Below are positions 53,152 through 62,001 of a stretch of DNA of 64,000 nt, one piece after another (the first letter of the stretch is position 1; each line of letters starts with the position of its first letter). The stretch covers positions 1 to 64,000 of the forward strand of contig CAXXKZ010000015.1 in the NCBI GenBank assembly GCA_963665545.2, written 5' to 3'. A program made the translations under genes and the position numbers. The notes beneath the pieces are model-generated. The model was given only the letters and a program-made list of their open reading frames with translations, made no database searches and was not told the origin of the DNA. The stretch is from G963665545 sp963665545. GTDB taxonomy: Bacteria > Pseudomonadota > Gammaproteobacteria > Xanthomonadales > SZUA-36.

Positions 53152-55524
53152 ATGCAATCTGTGAAGTTCTTCAGGCTGACCGCCCCCTTAATCCTGATCA
53201 CCTGCTCCCTGTGGGCGCATGGCGATGAATTGCAGGCTGCGCGGGACGACGGTCTCGACGCGAGCGTCGATCTGACCCTGGAGTCCTTGTATCGGGATGA
53301 GGCGTTTGCGGCCGATGAAACGGGGCGGATTCGATGGCTCGAAGATGGCAGCGGATACACGATTCTCGAAGATCCGCCAGGCGCAGGCGACGAAGCGATT
53401 GGGGGCAGCAATACCGATACCGAGGCCGACGTCGATGATGACACAGACGAGACAGCACCCGCACAGGAATTGGTGAGGGTTGACCCAAGCAGCCGGCAGC
53501 GCAGCGTTCTGGTGTCCATTGCCCAACTGACTCCGACCGATGCCGATGGTCCTTTGGTCATCGAAGACTATATATGGTCTGAAGACCGCGCCAAGCTGTT
53601 GATCTACACCAACAGTGAGAAAGTCTGGCGCAGCAATAGCCGGGGCGATTATTGGCTGCTGGACATGCAATCGGGCACATTGCGGCAAATTGGCGGCACG
53701 CAAGCCGAAGCCAGCAGCCTCATGTTTGCGAAATTTTCGCCGGACGGTCAGCGGATCGCCTATGTCCGCAACAACGAAATCTACGCCGAAACAGTTGCCG
53801 ATGGCGAGATCGTCCAACTGACCACTGACGCATTCGCGACCGTGATCAACGGCGTGTTTGACTGGGCTTACGAAGAGGAATTCCTGATCCGTGACGGTTT
53901 CCGCTGGAGCCCGGACAGCCGGCGCATTGCGTTCTGGCAACTCGATACCAGCGGCAGCCGGGATTTCACCCTAATCAACAACACCGACGAGCTATACCCC
54001 TTGTTGCAGACTTTTCCCTACCCCAAGGTGGGCGAGGTCATTGCTGCTGCGCGGGTCGGCTCTATTGCCGCACAGGGCGGAGAGGTGGTCTGGGCAGATC
54101 TGCCGGGGGACCCGCGTGCGATGTATATTCCGCGCATGGACTGGGCCGACAACAGCCGTCAGATCATGATCCAGCATCTCAACCGCAAGCAGGACACTAT
54201 CAATGTTTATTACGCCGATGCCCTGAGCGGTGAGATCACCGACGTCCTCACGGAGCAAGAGGAGACTTTCATCGATTTCTTCTACGACCCCCTGTGGGTG
54301 GAAGAAGGCAGCGCTTTTTTGTGGATCAGTGAGCGCAATGACTGGCGCCATGTTTTGAAAGTCAGTCGCGATGGCAGCGAAATCAAAGATCTCACGTCGG
54401 GCGCATTCGACATCACCACGTTGCTGGCTGTGGATGAAGCGTCGGGCTGGGTCTATTTTGTCGCCTCGCCCGATAACCCGACGCAGCGTTACCTGTATCG
54501 TAGCCAGCTCGATGGCTCAGGGCAGATGGAGCGGGTAACGCCAGCGCGATTCGAAGGATCCAATCAATATGAGTTATCGACAGATGGCCGATGGGCTGTG
54601 CACACCCATTCACGCTTCGGCCAACCGCCCGCGGTGACCGTCATCAGCCTGCCCGATCACGGTCCGGGCATTACTTTGGTAGACAATGCGGAATTGAAGG
54701 AAAAGCTCGCCAGCGTGACGGTGGGCGCGCACGAATTCTTCAAAGTGCAGGTGCAAGACGGCCTGGAACTGGATGGCTACCTGATTAGGCCGGAAGGATT
54801 TGCGGCAGATTGCCAATATCCGATCGTGTTTCATGTCTACGGAGAACCCTGGGGCTCGACCGTGCAAGACCGTTGGGATCCGAACCGATATCTGTTTCAC
54901 CAACTGCTGCTGCAAAAAGGATTCCTGGTGGCTTCAGTAGATAGCCGTGGCACGCGGTCACCACGTGGCAAAGCCTGGCGCAAGTCGATTTATGGCGCGG
55001 TCGGCACCCTCGCCTCGCGGGATCAGTCGGATGCGCTCAAGGCAATGCTGGGGCGTTGGCCGTATATCGACGGGGGCAGAGTGGGTGTGTGGTGGCACTC
55101 AGGTGACGGGACGATGACACTCAATCTGATGTTTCGCTACGCGGGTCAGTATCAGGTTGGTATTTCACGCGTCCCGGTGCCGGATCAGCGGCTTTATGAC
55201 GCCATTTACCAGGAACGCTACTCTGGTTTGCTGTCAGAATATGGTGACGCCTACACCCTCAACTCACCCATAAACCATGCCGCAAATCTTGAAGGCAGGC
55301 TGCTGCTGATCCACGGAACCGGCGACGTCAACGTGCATTACCAGGGCACTGAACGGCTGATCAATGAACTGGTGCGGCATAACAAGCAGTTTGATTTCAT
55401 GTCTTATCCAAACCGCAGCCACAGTCTGGCCGAGGGTGATGGCACGACGCTGCACCTCAATACCATGATGCTCAATTATTTCGATGAACATCTCGCAACT
55501 TCCCCGTGCTTTGTAGCACAATAG
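53152..55524 (+). CDS. S9B dipeptidyl-peptidase 4-like protein with altered nucleophile elbow
   Basis: 790 residues with signal peptide (FFRLTAPLILITCSLWAHG). Residues about 100-520 form the DPP4-type beta-propeller (DWAYEEEF, RWSPDSRRIAFWQLD). The C-terminal 260 residues are an alpha/beta hydrolase. Asp in HGTGDVNVHY and His in YPNRSHSLAEG align with the DPP4 catalytic Asp and His. The Ser is in VWWHSGDGTMT, where relatives have GWSGGGxMT: the Ser is kept but the flanking Gly at -2 (now Trp) and at +2 (now Asp) are lost. An acidic insert (DTEADVDDDTDE) lies near residue 90. Activity is uncertain. Divergent from livH. Confidence 0.88.
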   Translation: MQSVKFFRLTAPLILITCSLWAHGDELQAARDDGLDASVDLTLESLYRDEAFAADETGRIRWLEDGSGYTILEDPPGAGDEAIGGSNTDTEADVDDDTDETAPAQELVRVDPSSRQRSVLVSIAQLTPTDADGPLVIEDYIWSEDRAKLLIYTNSEKVWRSNSRGDYWLLDMQSGTLRQIGGTQAEASSLMFAKFSPDGQRIAYVRNNEIYAETVADGEIVQLTTDAFATVINGVFDWAYEEEFLIRDGFRWSPDSRRIAFWQLDTSGSRDFTLINNTDELYPLLQTFPYPKVGEVIAAARVGSIAAQGGEVVWADLPGDPRAMYIPRMDWADNSRQIMIQHLNRKQDTINVYYADALSGEITDVLTEQEETFIDFFYDPLWVEEGSAFLWISERNDWRHVLKVSRDGSEIKDLTSGAFDITTLLAVDEASGWVYFVASPDNPTQRYLYRSQLDGSGQMERVTPARFEGSNQYELSTDGRWAVHTHSRFGQPPAVTVISLPDHGPGITLVDNAELKEKLASVTVGAHEFFKVQVQDGLELDGYLIRPEGFAADCQYPIVFHVYGEPWGSTVQDRWDPNRYLFHQLLLQKGFLVASVDSRGTRSPRGKAWRKSIYGAVGTLASRDQSDALKAMLGRWPYIDGGRVGVWWHSGDGTMTLNLMFRYAGQYQVGISRVPVPDQRLYDAIYQERYSGLLSEYGDAYTLNSPINHAANLEGRLLLIHGTGDVNVHYQGTERLINELVRHNKQFDFMSYPNRSHSLAEGDGTTLHLNTMMLNYFDEHLATSPCFVAQ

Positions 55525-55564
55525 CGATCTGATGTTCCCCCTCAAAATCAAGTGGTATTGCGCC

Positions 55565-55927
55565 ATGAAAAGTCGTCTGCCGATCGCAACGCTTCTATTG
55601 TGTCTCTGTGTCCCCCTGACTGCGCCCGCCGGATTCTGGACCGGCACGGTTCTGATCAACAAGCTCGCTCGCTGCGATAATTTCACCGGCGTCAGCGCAA
55701 CCGAATGCTCGGAGGGCATGGGCTATGTCAAGGGTGTGGCCGACACATTGGGCGTGCAGGCCGCCAAAGCCGTCTGTGACCATACCGTCAAATACTCACG
55801 ACTGGAGCAAACGGTCATTTCCTGGCTCAGAGCCAACCAACCACGCTGGGAAGAGCCGGCGGAAGTGTTGGTGCAGGCCGCCATCGAAGCAGAATGGCCC
55901 TGCCCAACCGAGACCAATAGTAACTAG
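55565..55927 (+). CDS. Rap1a/Tai-type immunity-family protein, secreted
   Basis: 120 residues from the ATG at 55565, with a signal peptide (KSRLPIATLLLCLCVPLTAPAG); an in-frame ATG at 55532 adds 11 residues and is less likely. The remainder fits the Rap1a/Tai family of periplasmic proteins: four cysteines (CDNF, CSEGMGYVKGVAD, KAVCDHTVKY, EWPC), a GYVKGVAD motif and ISWLRANQPRW...EVLVQAAIEAEWPC. Members of the family protect against type VI secretion amidase effectors, but many are orphans. No effector or T6SS gene is in this window, so immunity here is not shown. The dispersed repeat follows its stop. Confidence 0.7.
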   Translation: MKSRLPIATLLLCLCVPLTAPAGFWTGTVLINKLARCDNFTGVSATECSEGMGYVKGVADTLGVQAAKAVCDHTVKYSRLEQTVISWLRANQPRWEEPAEVLVQAAIEAEWPCPTETNSN

Positions 55928-55959
55928 AAGACGCCTCACTTCGAACCAGCTTGTGCAGG

Positions 55960-56176
55960 CCTCCGGAAAGGCCCATGAGCGGACTGCTGTCCACTCCTGG
56001 CGGATGGCCCTTCGGGCTACCCTCGCTTCTCCGCGCTTGGTGGGTCGGCTCCAACGGAACATCCTGTTCCGTGTCGCCTCGTCGAGCCATCCATGGCTCG
56101 ACGACCCAGTCGCTTGTGCGTCGCTCGGCATCCTTGAAGTTGCGGCCAGCAGCCCGCCCATGGGCCTTTCCGGAGG
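55960..56176. repeat. Complete, unoccupied copy of the IS110-target repeat, MITE-like
   Basis: 217 bp bounded by 35-bp imperfect terminal inverted repeats (first and last cctccggaaaggcccatg, four mismatches over 35). Internal hairpins: 56056-56070 (GGAACA-TCC-TGTTCC) and 56079-56104 (11-bp stem around TCCA). The IS110 target ccagtcgCTTGT lies at 56107-56117 with no element in it. It occupies the space behind the Rap1a-like gene and ahead of the convergent TlpA-like gene (55928-56231, no gene). It encodes nothing; mobilisation by an unseen transposase is only a possibility. Confidence 0.8.
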
Positions 56177-56231
56177 TAGAACAATGCAGCAGGACAGCAT
56201 CCCTCTTATGGCGGATACCACAGAGCAGCTA

Positions 56232-56798
56232 TCAGTCGAGCAATAGATCGATGGCCATCCGCAAGCGCGCAGCCCAGAAGGGCGCCATCCGTGCTGCTTT
56301 TTGTGAATTTTTGAGCTTGTCTTCACCGTCAAGCTTGTGTTCGGGGTAGTCAGCCTGAGCAATGGCCTGGCGGCTGAACACAATTTTTCCTGAAGCATCG
56401 GCGAGAAACAGCCCCGGTGTGGCCTTCACGCCCCAACTGGCGGCGACTTCATCGGCTTCGGGCAGCAGTACGAACTGGTAGCCATACTTGCTCAGCACGG
56501 CCGCCGGATCGCCATCTTCCCGGAAATTGATCGTCAGCACGGATACTTCGCCGTCGTACTCATCCAGAATACTCTGCAAATGGGGCATCAATGCTTTGCA
56601 GTAGGGGCACCATGTTGCCCAGAACAAGATGACGGTCGAGCCGGACAGGCTTGCCGGGTATTCAAATATGCGTCCATCCCCTAGCGTCTGTTGAAACTGC
56701 GGCGGTGCCCAGTCCATCTGCGGTGGCGCTGGAGGCGAGCACGCTTGCCCTGTCAGCAGCAGCGGAATCGCAAGCAATTGCAGGATTTTTTTGTTCAT
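56232..56798 (-). CDS. TlpA-like thioredoxin-fold lipoprotein
   Basis: 188 residues from the ATG at 56798 (MNKKILQLLAIPLLLTGQACS); a longer frame to 56858 adds 20 residues that do not look like protein. The N-terminus is a signal peptide with a near-lipobox Cys. The thioredoxin fold has the redox pair in WATWCPYCKALMP near residue 68 and the cis-Pro in KATPGLFLAD near residue 128. Periplasmic thiol-disulfide exchange, of the type that keeps cytochrome c or other cysteines reduced. A 30-residue basic tail follows the fold (KNSQKAARMAPFWAARLRMA). Divergent from the NERD gene. Confidence 0.85.
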   Translation of the reverse strand: MNKKILQLLAIPLLLTGQACSPPAPPQMDWAPPQFQQTLGDGRIFEYPASLSGSTVILFWATWCPYCKALMPHLQSILDEYDGEVSVLTINFREDGDPAAVLSKYGYQFVLLPEADEVAASWGVKATPGLFLADASGKIVFSRQAIAQADYPEHKLDGEDKLKNSQKAARMAPFWAARLRMAIDLLLD

Positions 56799-56929
56799 GC
56801 TGTGTAGACCGGTGCTGATACCCAATTCATTCAGGGCAATGTGAACTACACAATACAAACATCTGATTGGTTTGAAGTTTGATCAAAATAATGTAGTCTG
56901 TAGCAAGGACATACACGGAATAACTGGCT

Positions 56930-58003
56930 ATGGATGGTTGGATTATTGTTTCGATCATATTGCTGGGGCTGGCGATCATCGTCGCCAGACACCTGGGTTT
57001 CGTCGCCACGCTCAGCGGCAAACAGGGCAGATTTCTCACGCGCCAGACCCTGTTCGGCAACCTTACCAAGTACGAATATCTCATTCTTGAGGACATCAAG
57101 CTGCCTTATCGGGACGCGGTGTTGCAGATTGATCATGTCGTCGTATCGCGCTACGGCGTATTCCTGGTTGAAAGTCTGCACAGCCCGGGCAGGGTCAAAG
57201 CAGAGCCCCACGCTACGCATTGGGTCTGTTCCGGCTACGGACTGAAGAGCAAGCTGGTCAACCCGTTGCGCAAGAACATCGTGCATCAAAACGTTTTGTC
57301 CGAGACCTTGGGCATAGCCTCATCCCTATTTCGATCGGTCGTGGTATGCACTGGCAAAACGGCGTTCTCCGGCGCCAGACCTGCCGGGGTGGTCAGGCTC
57401 GGTGGCCTGTCGCAATTCATCCAGATTCGCAATGAGCCGGTGCTGGAGCATGATGCGGTCTATGAGATTGCCGAGAGGATCGAGGCACTCAGCATGCTGC
57501 CGCCTGCATGGGGGCCGATGATGGAACAGGCCAGCGCGCGCATGACCGCTCTGCGCAGAGCGCTGCACATTGGTGTCGATCGGCGCGACCCGATCGCCGG
57601 CATGGTACGGAACGCAACCGGTTTTGTGCTGGCGGCCCTGATCCTGACGCTGACATTAGGCGCCGTGGACGAGCACAGTGAGACCGGTGAAAACCTGATG
57701 ATGGCTTCGATGGGCGCCGATTCAATGCTTGACGACAGCCCGTTCGTGGATGGGCCGGTGGCGCGGTCGGAACTCGCTGCACCCCAGGTGGGGCCGGCAG
57801 GGCCTGACCGTGAACTACAAGCCTTGCGCCAGGAACTGGTGCAGCAGGAACTCGATCGCCAATTGGCCTGGGAGGCATCGCTGAGTTGCACAGTGAAAGT
57901 GAGCGCCAGCGACTGCCGTTGTCGGGACCCCCTGGGAGACCCTGCAGCGTTATCCCGCCAGCACTGTGAATACCTGGTTGCGAAGGCCGGGGCTGCTCAG
58001 TAA
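56930..58003 (+). CDS. NERD-domain membrane protein lacking the ExK motif
   Basis: 357 residues. A first membrane helix (WIIVSIILLGLAIIVA), then a nuclease-related NERD domain: the core Asp in QIDHVVVSRYGVFLVES and NPLRKNIVHQNVL are conserved. The usual catalytic ExK reads ESL here, so nuclease activity is doubtful. A second hydrophobic helix lies near residue 231 (ATGFVLAALILTLTLG), followed by a Gln/Glu-rich stretch (ELQALRQELVQQELDRQLAW) and a Cys-rich end (CTVKVSASDCRCRDP). Role unknown; it may bind nucleic acid at the membrane. Divergent from the TlpA gene. Confidence 0.75.
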   Translation: MDGWIIVSIILLGLAIIVARHLGFVATLSGKQGRFLTRQTLFGNLTKYEYLILEDIKLPYRDAVLQIDHVVVSRYGVFLVESLHSPGRVKAEPHATHWVCSGYGLKSKLVNPLRKNIVHQNVLSETLGIASSLFRSVVVCTGKTAFSGARPAGVVRLGGLSQFIQIRNEPVLEHDAVYEIAERIEALSMLPPAWGPMMEQASARMTALRRALHIGVDRRDPIAGMVRNATGFVLAALILTLTLGAVDEHSETGENLMMASMGADSMLDDSPFVDGPVARSELAAPQVGPAGPDRELQALRQELVQQELDRQLAWEASLSCTVKVSASDCRCRDPLGDPAALSRQHCEYLVAKAGAAQ

Positions 58004-58056
58004 ATTCGTGCTTTGCCAGGCCCAACGCAGCCCGTCTCGGCAGCTTGGGCCGCCAT

Positions 58057-58686
58057 TCAGCCTGCCTGAACCGCCTGTAGCAATGTCTTAATTTCAGCGG
58101 TGGTCATGCCGTCGCCATCGCTTGCGGCCCGGGGCCTGTTAAATACGCGTTGAAGAATCGGCACGAAGTGCTCCAGGGGCAGTGAGGAATACGCTGGATC
58201 AAATGCGCATTGATCGTATTTTTCACAAAATTCCGCAGTGTAATCAAAATAAGGATGGTCCCTGAATGCCTCGCGGGCGTTCGGGTCCAGCCCGAGGTGC
58301 TGAAAGAAGTAGTAGCCCTGAAAGATCGAATGATTCAACACTATCCAGTGATTCCGCTCACTAACGAATGGTTTGACGACATCCGCGGCGATGGCGGCAT
58401 GATTGTGTGGTGCGAGCACGTCGCCGATGTCGTGTAGCAACGCGCAGGCAACGTAATCGTCGTCGCGCCCGTCGTTCAAGGCCCGGGTGGCGGTTTGCAG
58501 ACAATGCTCCAGGCGGCTAATCGGCATGGCGCAACTTTCGCCGCGCTCATCCAGCAAACGCAGTTGATCCAACAGGCGCGATACCAGGTTCTGTTCCCAG
58601 CTTCGGTCCGCTTCCTCCATGGCCTCGATATCCGCCTGGCCCGTTTCGGACAGTGCGGTCCAGTTGTACCTGTGATTTTGGATCAT
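58057..58686 (-). CDS. HD-domain phosphohydrolase
   Basis: 209 residues. Metal ligands: LEHCLQTA near residue 59, then YVACALLHDIGD near residue 82 (the HD pair), HNHAAI near 95 and LNHSIFQGYYFFQHLG near 117. This is the arrangement of PhnZ/MIOX-like di-metal HD proteins, which oxygenate phosphonates or inositol; phosphohydrolase activity is an alternative. No phosphonate genes are nearby. Cytoplasmic. Convergent with the NERD gene and on the same strand as the histidine kinase gene upstream, 55 bases apart. Confidence 0.83.
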   Translation of the reverse strand: MIQNHRYNWTALSETGQADIEAMEEADRSWEQNLVSRLLDQLRLLDERGESCAMPISRLEHCLQTATRALNDGRDDDYVACALLHDIGDVLAPHNHAAIAADVVKPFVSERNHWIVLNHSIFQGYYFFQHLGLDPNAREAFRDHPYFDYTAEFCEKYDQCAFDPAYSSLPLEHFVPILQRVFNRPRAASDGDGMTTAEIKTLLQAVQAG

Positions 58687-58741
58687 GGGTGCGCGTTCCT
58701 TTTGAGCTCCAGTGTTGGCACATTATAGTGCGGCCGACGGC

Positions 58742-60250
58742 TCAATGGTTATCAGCGCTTTCAGGCGGCCGCCCGAGTGGGCAGTTCGAATTCGAAACAA
58801 GTGCCCTGATTGAGTTCGGAACTGACTGTAATGCGGCTGCCGTGCAGGTGAGAATTTTGCGCACGATGGCCAGACCCAGGCCGGCTGAGCCGCCCTCATG
58901 GTCATCTTTATCATGGCCGCGGTAGAAGCGATCAAATACGCGTTCGAGATCCTCCTGCGCAATGCCACGGCCGGTATCGGCGACTGCGACGGCAACGTGG
59001 CCGGGGTGTTCCTGGAGGCTAATGGTGACGTTGCCCCCACGCGGTGTGTATTTCAGCGCATTGCGAATGAGGTTCTCCAGCACCCGCTGCATCAGGCCGA
59101 TATCGGCAGAGACCGCAGGCGCATTCCTGGCCGATTCGACCGATAAGGAGATGTCGAGTTTCTGGGCTTCGAGCTCAAACTCCTGGGCAACATCCTGTAG
59201 CAACTCCGCCAGCGAAAAATACTCCAGCGAAGGTTGCACACTCGCCGCCTCCAGCTTTGATAACTCAAACAGATCGCCAATCAGCTGGCCCAGGCGTTTG
59301 GTGTGCTTGCGGGTGATTTCCAGGTGGTGGCGCCGCTCATCCGCGCTGAAGGATTCGTTCTTGATCAGCAGGGTCTCGACATAGGCATGCATGGAGGCCA
59401 ACGGCGTCCTCAGGTCGTGTGACACATTGCTGACCAATTCCCGCCGTAGGCGATCGGTTTCTTTGAGCCGTTCGAATTGCTCGCGAATTTTGTCGGCCAT
59501 GACGGCAAATGCCTCCCGAAGCTGACTGATTTCGTCGCTCTTTTTCGGGTCGGTCGATTTGCCATGCTTGACCCGGATTGCGAGCTCCGGATCGAAGCCG
59601 GCCCTGGTAAAGGCCTGCACGTCACTGGTCAGGCCGCTCAGGCGCCTGGTCAACAGACCGAACACCAGCAAACCCACCATGAACGCGCCCAACACGATCG
59701 CCACCATGGCGCCAAGGCTGAGTTTTTGAATGTAGCTGACGCGGATACTGTCTGCCAATTCGTCATATTTTTGACCGCCAAGCACCGCGTAAAGGTAACC
59801 CTCTATCTGGTCATTGAACATGACAGGATGGGCCGAGAAGACTTTCTTGCGGTCAAGATTCCGCGGGTCGGTGCCGTGCACAGACATTTCAGCTTTGCCG
59901 CCCATCAGGGCCCGCACCGGCGCCAGATCGACCTGCTGGGTCAGGACCGTTTCCGCCGGCATTGCGTGCGCCAAAATGCCACCTTGGGTATCGAGCAGAT
60001 AGACTTCGACTGTTGGATTGATAATCATGGCCTGTTGAGCAAACTCGGACAGCGCAACGTCATTCACAACCCCGTTCTCCATCAACTGGCGCTCGCCAGT
60101 GACATACATTGCGATAGAGGCATTGAGTCGCTGGGTAATTTCTTCGTGATATAGCCGGGTGCTGAATCGCTCCACGAAAAAGAAGCCACTGCCAATCAGC
60201 AAGACAATTACCAGTAGTGCCAAGGATAGTTTTGCGAACAGAGTATTCAC
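58742..60250 (-). pseudogene. Two-component sensor histidine kinase, frameshifted near its C-terminus
   Basis: As it reads, 502 residues: two membrane helices around a periplasmic sensor, HAMP, His-box SNVSHDLRTPLASM, N-box NLIRNALKYTPRGG, G1 ADTGRGIA, F-box FDRFYR and G2 GSAGLGLAIVRKIL. After ILT it becomes nonsense for about 37 residues. In the next frame the correct end appears: LHGSRITVSSELNQGT then FEFELPTRAAA and a stop. One missing C near 58848-58850 accounts for it (ILHLHGS). The missing part is the last ATP-lid strand, so function may be weak rather than absent. The cognate regulator gene is 21 bases upstream. Confidence 0.85.
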
Positions 60251-60271
60251 GCCAAGACCGTCAAATTGGGT

Positions 60272-61048
60272 TTATAAAGCGACCCGGGTCAGGGTCGGAG
60301 GTGGTGGCTGCTGGTGGCGCCCTGTGACCGGATGCTTGGTGAGCTGTTGCCTTGTGTCCAGTTTGTAACCCACACCCCAGACCGTCACGATCAGTGCCGG
60401 GTGGGCGGGATGCGACTCGATTTTTGCACGCAGGCGGTTGATATGAGAATTGACTGTATGTTCGTATCCGTCGTGGCCAAAACCCCAGACGCTGTCCAAT
60501 AACTGGGCCCGCGAGAACACGTGGCCAGGGTGCCGGACGAAATGGAGCAACAGGTCAAACTCGCGGGCAGTCAGGCCAATGGGTTCGCCGTCCAGGTGAA
60601 CCTGCCTGCCTCCGGTGTCAATGCTCAGAGGGCCGAAAGTGAGGGTTTCGGCGCCGCCCGGAAATTGTTTTTTCAGCGACTCCACCCGGCGAAAAATGGC
60701 TTTGACACGAGCCATCAGCTCTGAAACGCTGAACGGCTTGCTGACGTAGTCATCCGCCTCCAATTCCAGCCCCAATACCCTGTCCAGCTCGGACGACTTG
60801 GAAGTGAGCATCAGGATAGGCACATAATCCATGTCACGTCGAAGTGCACGGCAAATGCTCAGTCCGTCCGGACCCGGCAGTCGCAAGTCAAGAATAATCA
60901 GGTCCCAGGCCCGGGCAAAGGCATGGCGCATGCCGGCGTGGCCGTCGGCCGCCAGGGTGACCTCACAATTGGCATCGCGCAAATGCAACTCGAGCAATTG
61001 GGCGATGTCCCGCTCATCCTCAATCACCAATACCTGTCGCGTCTTCAC
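60272..61048 (-). CDS. OmpR-family DNA-binding response regulator
   Basis: 258 residues. Receiver domain with Asp54 (LIILDLRLPGPDG), Lys in VSKPFS near residue 107, and a winged-helix output domain (LTAREFDLLLHFVRHPGHVFSR, then YEHTVNSHINRLRAKIE). The C-terminal about 20 residues are a proline-rich tail (HQQPPPPTLTR) longer than in OmpR. Paired with the histidine kinase gene 21 bases downstream. It is divergent from the spondin gene at 61256, with 207 bases between, a natural place for a shared regulatory region. I saw no clear direct-repeat operator. Confidence 0.92.
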   Translation of the reverse strand: MKTRQVLVIEDERDIAQLLELHLRDANCEVTLAADGHAGMRHAFARAWDLIILDLRLPGPDGLSICRALRRDMDYVPILMLTSKSSELDRVLGLELEADDYVSKPFSVSELMARVKAIFRRVESLKKQFPGGAETLTFGPLSIDTGGRQVHLDGEPIGLTAREFDLLLHFVRHPGHVFSRAQLLDSVWGFGHDGYEHTVNSHINRLRAKIESHPAHPALIVTVWGVGYKLDTRQQLTKHPVTGRHQQPPPPTLTRVAL

Positions 61049-61255
61049 CTTCTCTCCCGGAATGCATTCAGGATGAGAAGATAGACCAGAATTATAACGA
61101 AAGTATCACGGGAAAAAATCTCTTCAGAAAATAAACGTATAAACTTCAGTTAGATAGATTCATTTCGCAGCTCGAAATTGCCCCTATTGGCGTGATAGTC
61201 CTGTGACATCTGGTACGCAAAATCGAGGCTCCTCTCACAATCAAGGAGCAATCTC

Positions 61256-61924
61256 ATGAAATTTCCTCATTTCAACTGGTCGGCAGCGCTGGTCCTGGGC
61301 TGTGCACTGTTCTCGGGCGGCGTCATGGCAGATTCCTTCTTTGAGGTCACGGTCACCAATGTCACCAATGTCACCAAGGGTATGACTTTTACCCCAATCA
61401 TGCTCGCCACCACCCGTCGGGGTGACCTGTTTTTCAGACTGGGTGATGCGGCCAGCGAGGAAGTGGCGACCATGGCCGAAACGGGTGACCTCGCACCATT
61501 GATGGATTCTCTCGACGCATACGACATCACCAACTCATCGTTTTTGCCGTTCCTCGGTCCGGGCGAATCAGTCACACAAATGGTGGCAGTGCGGGGGTCA
61601 TACCGCTACCTGAGTATCGCTGCAATGCTGATTCCGAGTAATGACACCTTCTTTGGGGCGGCCAGTGTTGTCATGCCCTACAGCTATAAACCTGTGGTTT
61701 TGAATTTGCCTGCCTATGACGCAGGCAGCGAACTCAATGATGAATTGTGCGACAACCTGCCGGGTCCGGGCTGCGGCGAAGACCCCGGTCCTTTTTCTGA
61801 CAACGGCGAAGGCTTCATATACATCTCTAACGGCATTCGTGGTGGTGGGGATCTGGATGCAGACGCGCTGGACTTCAACAATCCCGTCGCGCGCGTCGTC
61901 ATCAAACGGGCATCGGGCTACTAA
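61256..61924 (+). CDS. Secreted spondin-domain protein (second)
   Basis: 222 residues, signal peptide NWSAALVLGCALFSGGVMA, with AAGGAG at the proper distance from the ATG. The domain pattern (FEVTVTNVTNVTKGMTFTPI, LAPLMDSLDAYDI, YRYLSIAAMLIPSNDTFFG, YDAGSELNDELC) is that of bacterial spondin-N proteins; FTPIMLATTRRGDLFFRLG is the long-type version. TNVTNVTKG near residue 35 is a short exact repeat. Divergent from the ompR-like gene, so it may be its target. Related to but clearly different from the protein at 31048. Confidence 0.78.
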   Translation: MKFPHFNWSAALVLGCALFSGGVMADSFFEVTVTNVTNVTKGMTFTPIMLATTRRGDLFFRLGDAASEEVATMAETGDLAPLMDSLDAYDITNSSFLPFLGPGESVTQMVAVRGSYRYLSIAAMLIPSNDTFFGAASVVMPYSYKPVVLNLPAYDAGSELNDELCDNLPGPGCGEDPGPFSDNGEGFIYISNGIRGGGDLDADALDFNNPVARVVIKRASGY

Positions 61925-62001
61925 GTTTGATTTTAAGTGGGACCGGGTACAGTGCAGGACCGCGTTTATCCAGGCACTGTATCCGGCTCTTTTTCACCGA
62001 T

